Origin: Pseudomonadota bacterium | Lineage (GTDB): Bacteria > Pseudomonadota > Gammaproteobacteria > Burkholderiales > Burkholderiaceae_B | DNA length: 10,518 nucleotides | Reading direction: 5' to 3' | NCBI GenBank assembly: GCA_023422555.1 | Contig: JAFAGQ010000005.1 | Span: 1 to 10,518 of the forward strand | Shown: one piece after another, positions 1 through 6,454 of the stretch | Position numbering within the stretch: position 1 is the stretch's first letter | Layout: every line of letters begins with the position of its first letter | Notes under the pieces: generated by a model | What the model saw: only the letters and a program-made list of their open reading frames with translations | Told to the model about the DNA's origin: nothing | Database searches by the model: none | Position numbers and translations under genes: made by a program

Positions 1-34
1 TCAGTTCAATATGCTTGTATACATGATCAGTCAT
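1..34 (-). CDS. Dodecin family protein, N-terminal fragment (cut by window edge)
   Basis: Only the first 11 codons are inside the window, reading MTDHVYKHIEL from an ATG at position 34. The start is supported by a strong Shine-Dalgarno AAGGAG (minus strand, positions 41-46) six bases upstream. The peptide matches the very conserved beginning of dodecins (M-S/T-D-H-V-Y-K-x-x-E-L), small proteins of about 70 residues that assemble into hollow dodecamers binding flavin (riboflavin/FMN/FAD) and act as cytoplasmic flavin buffers. The gene reads the same way as the catabolic operon to its right but is separated from it by 129 bases and probably has its own promoter. The assignment rests on this short N-terminus alone, so it is a good but not certain call. 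Confidence 0.7.
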   Translation of the reverse strand, partial: MTDHVYKHIEL

Positions 35-163
35 GACGTTCTCCTTTTATTGAGATAGGCACAAACCATGTTACCGAGGTTGTGATATTTATGCAATGCG
101 GAAAACGGATGTCGAACTCTTAGGCACGTGGAAGACGCAGATTTGCTGTAACCCCACAACTCC

Positions 164-1522
164 TCAGTACGAGAATGTCAGAAACTGCTCAAAAACATCC
201 TCGCTCCCCATCTGACCGCCCTTGAGCATCACTTCTATGCCGTCCAGTCCGGGCGAATCACTATGCATGGTGCAGACGGTCACACCGGGCGAAAGCACTC
301 CTGCATACGATAAGGCCCAGACGTCCAGCACAGACATGGCCTGACTTGAGGTATCTCCGCCAGCAATGCCCAGTCGCGCCAGTCTGGTCTTCTGTTCTGC
401 CAACTGGTCGATGACAGACTCAATAAATCTGGCCGTACATGCTGCAAACTCGTTCGTATCGATTTGCGAATCGCGGCCATTCTGTTGATCCACATACGCA
501 AGAACATTTATGGCGTTGCCCAGTGAATCACAGATGAATTGACATTGCCGCTGGCGGTATTGCGGATCATTCAACAATGCGCGTGGCTGCAGAGGTACCT
601 TTGTATATCGGTTCGTGGCGGCCACCTGCTCACTCGTGACAGGAGACAGGCTTGCGGCCAGAACAAATGTCGGCCCGCTGTCAGTGGACCGAGCCGGTCG
701 CTTCTCCGAAAGCATTGCTGTCGTTTTACAATGGCTATCGATCTCGTCCCCATGAGCCGCCACTGCCTGCAATACGACGCTCGAGCCGACTACGAGAGCA
801 TTATTGTACCGTTTGGCCAGCCGATGAATTTGTCGTCCAACATTTGCCAGTTGCGCGTTATCGGACACATCGAACAGCAGCGCCTGATCCATCGTCGCAC
901 CGTGAAAGCTGCATCTGTCGATGATGCGGTCCACCTGCTCATCCAGCACATCTGGCGGTTGCCAGTATGCCGTGTAGGGCACACTGAATACATCCCGCAA
1001 TCCCTGTGATTGCAAATGCAATCGCAGGTCGGCTTCATTCATGGGCGTCACCGGATGACACTGCATGGTCGGATGCCGATCTATGCGATAAATCTCACCA
1101 GTACCGCCGGCCGTGGCAAACAGATTACCAAAACAGCAATATCGGCCAATTTCGGGCTGTCCGCCAACGATCAATGCGCCTGGCGCACCCACATACTGTC
1201 CCAGAATGCGAATGGCCTCGCCCAGACTACCTGCTTGCGGCGAACTGTCAAAAGTGGAACAGCATTTGTAATGCAGAACCGGCACTGCCATTTCCTGAAA
1301 GAAGCGCCCCACTCTGGGCAGTGCCACCTGCATCTGTTGCGCAGACATGGAACGTGCGGTGCCGGCAATGCCAATGGCATCAAGTGCTCCCACGCGTACC
1401 AATTGCTGTTGCGTAGGTACATCCAGAAACAGGATACTGCGCAGGTTTGAACGCGCCGCGATGGCAAGCGTGTCCGTCGCGCCGGTAAAGTCATCTCCAT
1501 ACCAGCCAAACTTCAGCGTCAT
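164..1522 (-). CDS. Four-carbon acid sugar kinase family protein (DUF1537, OiaK-like)
   Basis: A 452-residue protein of the two-domain DUF1537 kinase family, cytoplasmic enzymes that phosphorylate small (often four- or branched five-carbon) sugar acids with ATP. The N-terminal sugar-acid-binding domain (about residues 4-250) carries the family signature GDDFTGATD at 9-17 and KCCSTFDSSP at 86-95. The C-terminal nucleotide-binding domain (about 283-450) shows GIAGGDTS at 385-392 and a glycine-rich LKGGQMG at 433-439 near the end. Length is normal for the family. The ATG at 1522 overlaps the stop of the RLP gene as ATGA, so translation is likely coupled. In the known D-apionate pathways a DUF1537 kinase (OiaK) makes 3-oxo-isoapionate 4-phosphate, which an RLP then uses; the same pairing here makes that role the best guess. 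Other members act on erythronate, threonate or denderate-type acids, so the exact substrate is inferred from context only. No clear terminator follows the stop. Confidence 0.85.
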   Translation of the reverse strand: MTLKFGWYGDDFTGATDTLAIAARSNLRSILFLDVPTQQQLVRVGALDAIGIAGTARSMSAQQMQVALPRVGRFFQEMAVPVLHYKCCSTFDSSPQAGSLGEAIRILGQYVGAPGALIVGGQPEIGRYCCFGNLFATAGGTGEIYRIDRHPTMQCHPVTPMNEADLRLHLQSQGLRDVFSVPYTAYWQPPDVLDEQVDRIIDRCSFHGATMDQALLFDVSDNAQLANVGRQIHRLAKRYNNALVVGSSVVLQAVAAHGDEIDSHCKTTAMLSEKRPARSTDSGPTFVLAASLSPVTSEQVAATNRYTKVPLQPRALLNDPQYRQRQCQFICDSLGNAINVLAYVDQQNGRDSQIDTNEFAACTARFIESVIDQLAEQKTRLARLGIAGGDTSSQAMSVLDVWALSYAGVLSPGVTVCTMHSDSPGLDGIEVMLKGGQMGSEDVFEQFLTFSY

Positions 1523-2793
1523 GTCTGTTTTTCGCCAAAAAATGCCAGGGCAGCTTTCAGTTCGGGCATATCACGACTGTATTGTTCCAGCGATACCTGC
1601 TGCCGTTGGGCCTCCCACGCCTGCCTCAGGCTGACAACGCCTGCTGCAGCGCCCATGGGATGGGCCAGGATTCCGCCACCGGACATAAACAACAGATCCT
1701 GGCTACCAATTGCCTGCCACGTGGCAGGCACCGTTCCCGCCCACTGCCCTGAGGAGAAGACAGGCAGCACACGATCATCAACGGTATCCGACAGGGGGGT
1801 CAGGCAATCTGTAGCCGCATGCACCACTTCACCATCGGGTTGAGAAAATTTACCCTGAAGTCCGTGAACATGCATATGGTCCACCCCTGCCAGACGCCAC
1901 ATTGCCTGATAAGGCTGAAAGCCCATGCCAAGCAATGGATGCCGGGAGAATGCGCCAAAACCGTTTCGATGGCCATGAATAGCAAGTCCCGTGCTGCGGC
2001 GCAGGCTTTGAACGGCCGAAAAGCCGCAGTAATTCAGGCTGACCATGGCACATGTCCCTTCTTCGGAAGCGATCAGCTCAGCATGGTGCCGCATGGCATC
2101 CAGATCATCGCTGATGTTGAATGCCATCATGACTTTCTTACCCGTCCGCTGAGCATGACTGCGAATCACAGCCATCACAGCCGGAATACGTTCAGCCAGT
2201 GGCGCATGTTCAGGATTCGCGCAAACTTCGTCGTCCTTGATGAAGTCAACACCCGCCTCACACAGCGTCTTTACCAACTCGGCGGTCTGCGCCGCGCTCA
2301 TGCCAACGTTAGGTTTGATGATGGTGCCCACCATTGCGCCATCGGTCGAGCCGATACTGGCTCGTGTCCCTTCGATGCCCATCACAGGCAGGTCGAACTG
2401 CATTCGGAACGACGAGGGAATTTCCAGAGATTCAAGGCGCAAGCCGGTGACTTCTCCCAGATCGTAGAGGTTGCCCGACACTGTGGCCGCAAGCGTCGGA
2501 AGATTCACGCCAATATTCGCTATCGGAAATGTGATATCAATAAGTGCCCGACGGGATGGTCCGCACATATTGCGCTTTTCCAGCCAGGCATTCGGCAGAC
2601 TGGGGTTGTCAGCCGATGGCAACTCGGTGATCTTTGTCACCGTTGCCCGTGCGCGCTGCCTTAATTCGTCGGTCTCCCCTGCCACGCGCGTGAACGTCCC
2701 GCAAGACTGCTCGCCCGCCATGATCTCAGCGACCTTCGCCGGTTCAAAGGGAGTCTCGATCAGGTATCGCGCACGTATCTCATTGCCGGTCAT
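1519..2793 (-). CDS. RuBisCO-like protein (RLP), probable OiaX/OiaT-type 3-oxo-isoapionate-4-phosphate enzyme
   Basis: A 424-residue homologue of the RuBisCO large subunit, shorter than the roughly 470 residues of true form I enzymes. The RuBisCO active site can be followed by eye: E28 (E60 of spinach RuBisCO), T33 (T65), N108 (N123), K160 in KPN (K175), the carbamate lysine K186 with metal ligands D188 and E189 in FIKDDE (K201/D203/E204), H275-R276 (H294/R295), H308 in DHMH (H327), loop-6 K315 (K334), S348 (S379), and SGGG at 371-374 (G403/G404 region). The clear changes are K177 to N162 and W66 to F34. Retention of the carbamate and Mg ligands implies Mg-dependent enediolate chemistry. Known RLPs beside DUF1537 kinases are 3-oxo-isoapionate-4-phosphate decarboxylase (OiaX) and transcarboxylase/hydrolase (OiaT); the sequence alone does not separate them. 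The MtnW enolase and R. rubrum-type isomerase RLPs are less likely because no methionine-salvage genes are nearby. It overlaps both neighbours by four bases (ATGA). Confidence 0.88.
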   Translation of the reverse strand: MTGNEIRARYLIETPFEPAKVAEIMAGEQSCGTFTRVAGETDELRQRARATVTKITELPSADNPSLPNAWLEKRNMCGPSRRALIDITFPIANIGVNLPTLAATVSGNLYDLGEVTGLRLESLEIPSSFRMQFDLPVMGIEGTRASIGSTDGAMVGTIIKPNVGMSAAQTAELVKTLCEAGVDFIKDDEVCANPEHAPLAERIPAVMAVIRSHAQRTGKKVMMAFNISDDLDAMRHHAELIASEEGTCAMVSLNYCGFSAVQSLRRSTGLAIHGHRNGFGAFSRHPLLGMGFQPYQAMWRLAGVDHMHVHGLQGKFSQPDGEVVHAATDCLTPLSDTVDDRVLPVFSSGQWAGTVPATWQAIGSQDLLFMSGGGILAHPMGAAAGVVSLRQAWEAQRQQVSLEQYSRDMPELKAALAFFGEKQT

Positions 2794-3329
2794 AGTGACT
2801 CCAGATCCGGAAAGGGTCTGACCGGATCCTTGCCATCCCAGTTTTCTGAACTCTTGCGGATCAGATCGAACAGGCGTCCCTTGGGACCGGCCACTTCGGA
2901 TAGCTCAATCACAGTTCCCGGGTGATATTCAGTATCAAAGTAAACGAATCTTCCCTGCTCTCCGACTTCGCCACTCATCTTTTGGCGGAAGCCCTGCGCC
3001 AGCAGTCGTTCAAGATCAGCATCGTACTGCTGCGTCCAGTACGCCACATGCTGCAGACCAGTGCGACCGGCCTGTCTGAAATCACGATACATGGAGGGGA
3101 CATCGTTACGCGTCTGTATGAGTTCCACCTGCACAAAGCCGGAGTTGGCCAGTGCGACCGAGTTGTGCGGTTCGTAGGTTTTGCGATCGTACTGATAATT
3201 GCGGATCGGAACGCGTGGGTTGTAATACCATGGCCCCACCCCCAGCGTGCTGCTCCAGTAGGCCATTGCCTTTTCAATGTCGTCGACGACGTAACCCAGT
3301 TGGCGAATTTCGCCAAAGAAATTGCTCAT
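2790..3329 (-). CDS. VOC family protein (glyoxalase/bleomycin-resistance fold)
   Basis: A 179-residue protein with two vicinal-oxygen-chelate beta-alpha-beta-beta-beta modules (about residues 7-72 and 91-146) and a C-terminal tail. The fold is recognisable from IRQLGYVVDDIEKAM near the start and GLQHVAYWT in the second half. Candidate metal ligands are Q10, E69, H94 and E142. Many VOC enzymes such as methylmalonyl-CoA epimerase have histidine at the first place, so Q10 is a variation. VOC enzymes include epimerases, lyases, isomerases and dioxygenases; the sequence does not say which this is. Its stop overlaps the RLP start (ATGA), so its product is probably needed at the same time as the RLP and the kinase. 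An epimerase or isomerase step on the imported acid is conceivable but unproven. The ATG at 3329 has only a weak ribosome site (GGA about ten bases upstream), and a hairpin lies between this gene and the permease gene before it. Confidence 0.8.
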   Translation of the reverse strand: MSNFFGEIRQLGYVVDDIEKAMAYWSSTLGVGPWYYNPRVPIRNYQYDRKTYEPHNSVALANSGFVQVELIQTRNDVPSMYRDFRQAGRTGLQHVAYWTQQYDADLERLLAQGFRQKMSGEVGEQGRFVYFDTEYHPGTVIELSEVAGPKGRLFDLIRKSSENWDGKDPVRPFPDLESL

Positions 3330-3364
3330 GTTATGTTCCAGATTTTTGGTAAAAACAGGGCCAG

Positions 3365-3390
3365 GCTGACCGAGAGTATCATCGGTCAGC
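3365..3390 (-). other. Perfect intercistronic hairpin between TRAP permease and VOC genes
   Basis: The sequence GCTGACCGA (3365-3373) is perfectly complementary to TCGGTCAGC (3382-3390), giving a 9-bp GC-rich stem with an 8-base loop. It starts nine bases downstream of the permease stop codon. On the minus-strand transcript the stem is followed by nine bases and only then by five Us (3351-3355), so it is not a classic intrinsic terminator. A role as a processing or 3'-end stabilising element that lets transporter and enzyme genes be expressed at different levels is inferred; a palindromic protein-binding site is the alternative. Confidence 0.6.
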
Positions 3391-3399
3391 TGACTTAAA

Positions 3400-5298
3400 T
3401 TATTTGATGAATCCTGTTGAGATCCAGGGGACGAAGGTCACGATCATCAATCCGATAAAAAGGGCGATCACGTATCCCCAGATATGACGCATGCCTTCCG
3501 AGGGAGCCACTTTACTGATGGCGCACGCCCCGTAATAACCAACGCCAAAGGGCGGCGCAAACAGTCCGATACCCATCGCAAAAATCACAACAATGGAATA
3601 GTGAACGTCATTGATGTTCAAGGCCCGGGCTACTGGGAACAGCAACGGACCGAAAAGCACGATGGCCGGAATGCCCTCCAGTATGCTGCCCAGAATGATG
3701 AATGCAATGACGGAGATAATCAGAAAACCGTAGCCGCCTCCAGGCACACCCGCCATGAGTGCAGCAAGATCACTGGAGAACCCCGACTGTGTCAACGCCC
3801 AGGCCATGGCCGTTGCACATCCAATAATCAGCATGATGGCGCCTGACAGGGTCGCCGTTTCCACCAGAATGGGAGTAATGCGCTTCCAGTCGAATTGCCG
3901 GTAAACACAAAGGCCAAGAATGATCGAATACACCACGCCAATAGTGGAAACTTCAGTTGCCGTTGCCACGCCTTCGACAACGGCAGCGCGGATGACAAAT
4001 GGCAAGGAGATGGCGGGCAGCGCAATCAGAAAAAAACGAAAAATATCACGTCTGGCAACTTGCGGAACCTGGCTCAGATCTTCCTTGCGATAGCGCCATC
4101 CCACCACGACACAAAGACAGAGTCCGAGAACAACGGCAGGCAGGATGCCGCCGGTGAACAGCGCGGCAATGGATACGCCGGTGACCGAACCAATGGTGAT
4201 CAGCACAATGGAAGGTGGAATGGTTTCAGTCTGGGCGCCGGTTGCTGACAGCAGTGCCACGAGCTCACCTTTATGTGCGCCGCGCTTTTCCATTTCGGGA
4301 AAAAGCACAGGTGTAATAGCCGCCATATCGGCAATCTTGGATCCTGATATACCCGACACCAGATACATGGCACCGATCAGAACATAGGAGAGGCCGCCTC
4401 TTACCCGTCCCAGACAGCTCGCCAGAAACTGAATCATGGCGCGGGCCATGCCGGTCATTTCTATCAACGCCCCCAGGAAAATGAAGAGAGGCACGGCCAG
4501 CAGAATCAGGTGCGACATCCCTTCGTTCAGTCGCCCAACCATGACTACGATCGGCGTTTGTGTTGTGAGCGTCAGATAGCCAAACGTGGCCAGTGCAAAA
4601 GAAAACGCAATCGGTACGCCGGTAAACACGTTACCAGCAACGACCAGTACAAAGAAAATGACCAGATTGAATTTGCCAAGCCCCATCAATAAAGGCTGAG
4701 CCAGCCAGAACGCAGCCAGCAGGACCAGTGTTACGCCAAGACTCATGAAGAAATTTTTTCTCTCTGAAGTCAGCGCGACCTGCAGCAACGATGTGAGTAT
4801 CATAAGTGCAATACCCGCGGGCAATGCGCTGGCATGCCATGCATTACTGATTTCAAGAGCAGGCGTGACGATGTACGATTCTTCCATCGCATACTCGATG
4901 GCCGGATACATGAACAGCACCAGAAACGCAAGTGACGCGGATAAAGCAAAGCCCTCCAGCAGTCTGCGTCTACCCGGTGAGACACGGTCAATAAACGCGG
5001 TCATGCGCATATGCTGGCCGCGCCGTAGCGCGATGACTGCACCCAGCATGGACAGCCACAAGAACAGAATCGAAGCCAGTTCGTCGGTCCACACCAATGG
5101 CACATGCAATACATATCTGGCCACCACGCCGGAAAACAGAATCACAATTTCCAGAAGAATCAGGGCGACAGCCGCCAGTTCAACGGTTCGCGCAAGAATC
5201 TGATCCAGCACCTGCAGAGGCGTGTTGCGCGCAACTGTAGCGGATGCGGCCGACATGGATGGTGTCCCCAACGGTTTGGACATCAGAGCAGAGTCCAT
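3400..5298 (-). CDS. TRAP transporter fused permease (DctQ-DctM)
   Basis: One 632-residue protein joins both membrane parts of a TRAP transporter, a sodium-driven secondary transporter that takes up organic or sugar acids delivered by a periplasmic binding protein. The N-terminal part (about residues 30-185) is DctQ-like, with four hydrophobic segments and the typical WTDELASILFLWLSMLGA stretch followed by RRGQHMRM. The rest (about 195-632) is DctM-like, with many membrane helices and typical segments such as GVPIAFSF, VPLFIFLGALIEMTG and SGISGSKIADMAAI. The reading frame can be opened further upstream to a TTG at 5355, but that would overlap the binding-protein gene. The ATG at 5298, four bases after the stop of that gene, fits translational coupling and was chosen. 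A later ATG at 5256, preceded by GGGGA, would give 618 residues and is possible. Fused QM proteins are known in the family. The substrate cannot be read from the permease. Confidence 0.9.
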   Translation of the reverse strand: MDSALMSKPLGTPSMSAASATVARNTPLQVLDQILARTVELAAVALILLEIVILFSGVVARYVLHVPLVWTDELASILFLWLSMLGAVIALRRGQHMRMTAFIDRVSPGRRRLLEGFALSASLAFLVLFMYPAIEYAMEESYIVTPALEISNAWHASALPAGIALMILTSLLQVALTSERKNFFMSLGVTLVLLAAFWLAQPLLMGLGKFNLVIFFVLVVAGNVFTGVPIAFSFALATFGYLTLTTQTPIVVMVGRLNEGMSHLILLAVPLFIFLGALIEMTGMARAMIQFLASCLGRVRGGLSYVLIGAMYLVSGISGSKIADMAAITPVLFPEMEKRGAHKGELVALLSATGAQTETIPPSIVLITIGSVTGVSIAALFTGGILPAVVLGLCLCVVVGWRYRKEDLSQVPQVARRDIFRFFLIALPAISLPFVIRAAVVEGVATATEVSTIGVVYSIILGLCVYRQFDWKRITPILVETATLSGAIMLIIGCATAMAWALTQSGFSSDLAALMAGVPGGGYGFLIISVIAFIILGSILEGIPAIVLFGPLLFPVARALNINDVHYSIVVIFAMGIGLFAPPFGVGYYGACAISKVAPSEGMRHIWGYVIALFIGLMIVTFVPWISTGFIK

Positions 5299-5302
5299 GA
5301 CA

Positions 5303-6322
5303 CTAAACCAGTTTGCCGACTGAGGCTTCAAGCGCAGACCAGGCCTCATCACCAAACCGGCCTTTCCACTCTTTATAAAAGCCTGCTTTACGCAATGCCT
5401 CGCGGAATGAATCCGAGGCTGGCGTATTGATTGTCAGGCCTTTTGATTTCAAATCAGAGACCACAGACTCGTTCAGTTTTTTGATATCTTCCCGCTGGCG
5501 CATACCGGCGCCGTTAATGCCATCGGCAACAATCGTCTTGAGATCGTCGGGCAGTTTATCCCAGGCCGCACCATTGGCGATAAACCAGAAACCATCCCAG
5601 ATGTGATTAGTGAGCGAGCAATATTTCTGGACTTCATACAGTTTTGCGACCTGAATAATCGGCAGGGGATTTTCCTGGGCATCCACGATTTTCGTTTGCA
5701 GCGAAGAGTAGACTTCGCTGAACTGAAGACTGGTAGGCGACGCACCCAGACCCTTGAACATGGAAATGGACAGCGGGCTGACAGGAACACGAATTTTCAG
5801 ATCAGCCAGATCCGACGCCTGTTCAATAGGCGCCTTGCTGCTGGTCATTTGACGGAAACCGTTGTCCCACATTTTGTCGAACGCATAAAGACGAATCTTG
5901 CGGATCGCGGCTCGCACATGAGCACCTAGGTCACCATCCATGGCTTTCCAGACCTGAGAATAATCACTGAATGCAAAGCCCAGTGCATTAATGGCGGCAA
6001 CCGGCACCAGCGTTGCAATCACAAGTGATGACGGTGTGAAAAACTGAATACCACCAGATCTGACCTGGGACAGCATGTCGGTATCGCCACCCAGCTGGTT
6101 ATTTGGGAATATGGCGATATCCACACGACCACCGGATTTTTCCCGGATTTCATCTGCGGCTTCTTTGGCTCGAATATTCAGCGGATGAGACAAAGGCAGG
6201 TTGTTTCCATATTTATAAGAAAACTCGGCGGCGCGGGCAAACTGGGGCAGCCCACCCATCAAACCCGCCAGCGGCACGGCAGAGAAAGAGCGCAGGATGC
6301 TGCGGCGGGAATATTTCTGCAT
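5303..6322 (-). CDS. TRAP transporter substrate-binding protein (DctP family), Tat-exported
   Basis: A 339-residue periplasmic binding protein of the DctP family that captures the substrate and hands it to the fused permease encoded next. The N-terminus has a twin-arginine signal (SRRSILR, arginines at residues 6-7), a hydrophobic stretch and a likely cleavage site after ARAA near residue 32. The family's conserved arginine, which usually holds the carboxylate of the ligand, appears in DLKIRVP (R178), and VDAQENP follows near residue 214. The ATG at 6334 would add four residues, but the ATG at 6322 is preferred because GGAG (6329-6332) lies six bases in front of it and because the Tat motif is then close to the start. 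It is the first gene of the operon, divergent from the LacI-type regulator. The ligand is presumably a small sugar acid, given the RLP and kinase downstream. Confidence 0.92.
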   Translation of the reverse strand: MQKYSRRSILRSFSAVPLAGLMGGLPQFARAAEFSYKYGNNLPLSHPLNIRAKEAADEIREKSGGRVDIAIFPNNQLGGDTDMLSQVRSGGIQFFTPSSLVIATLVPVAAINALGFAFSDYSQVWKAMDGDLGAHVRAAIRKIRLYAFDKMWDNGFRQMTSSKAPIEQASDLADLKIRVPVSPLSISMFKGLGASPTSLQFSEVYSSLQTKIVDAQENPLPIIQVAKLYEVQKYCSLTNHIWDGFWFIANGAAWDKLPDDLKTIVADGINGAGMRQREDIKKLNESVVSDLKSKGLTINTPASDSFREALRKAGFYKEWKGRFGDEAWSALEASVGKLV

Positions 6323-6377
6323 TGAAGTCTCCATATTTAAAATGATGTTTTTTGATTATTTTTGCTACCGAGATCAA

Positions 6378-6406
6378 ACGATATAGTGATAAGATGACAG
6401 CGTCAA
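6378..6406 (-). promoter_or_regulatory. Candidate sigma-70 promoter of the TRAP/VOC/RLP/kinase operon
   Basis: On the minus strand TTGACG (6401-6406, five of six consensus bases) is followed after exactly 17 bases by TATCGT (6378-6383, four of six). A transcript would start near 6371 and leave a leader of about 48 bases before the ATG at 6322. The alternative -10 TATATC (6380-6385) would give a short 15-base spacer. The elements lie between the divergent genes, where an operon promoter is expected. Confidence 0.5.
6386..6405. promoter_or_regulatory. Candidate operator dyads for the LacI-family regulator
   Basis: Two imperfect dyads sit in the divergent promoter region: GTGATAAGATGAC (6386-6398, pattern GTNATNNNATNAC) and TGACAGCGTCA (6395-6405, four-base arms around AGC). 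Both overlap the -35 and spacer of the proposed TRAP operon promoter, a natural place for repression. LacI-family operators are usually longer palindromes with a central CG, so neither dyad is a textbook match; this is an inference from position and symmetry. Confidence 0.3.
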
Positions 6407-6454
6407 TGCAGAAGAATGATGGTTTTTGATGTGATTAAAGATTCGCAAGAAAAG

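Noticed and set aside
68..96. Possible promoter TTGCAT-17-TAACAT on the minus strand before the dodecin-like gene
   Set aside because: The position is suitable (about 33 bases before the ATG), but the boxes match consensus at only three and four of six bases, so it is too weak to list as a feature.
1819..2664. Long open frame on the + strand (281 codons) antisense to the RLP gene
   Set aside because: It lies fully inside the RLP gene, which has a complete active site; the predicted protein is rich in His, Arg and Cys without any recognisable domain, as is usual for antisense shadows.
1519..2793. Reading of the RLP as a true carbon-fixing RuBisCO large subunit
   Set aside because: The protein is shorter, has K177 and W66 replaced, no small subunit, activase or phosphoribulokinase gene is nearby, and it is paired with a DUF1537 kinase in a catabolic operon.
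5299..5355. TTG start that would lengthen the TRAP permease to 651 residues
   Set aside because: It would overlap the end of the binding-protein gene by over 50 bases with no ribosome site; the ATG at 5298 just after that gene's stop fits better.
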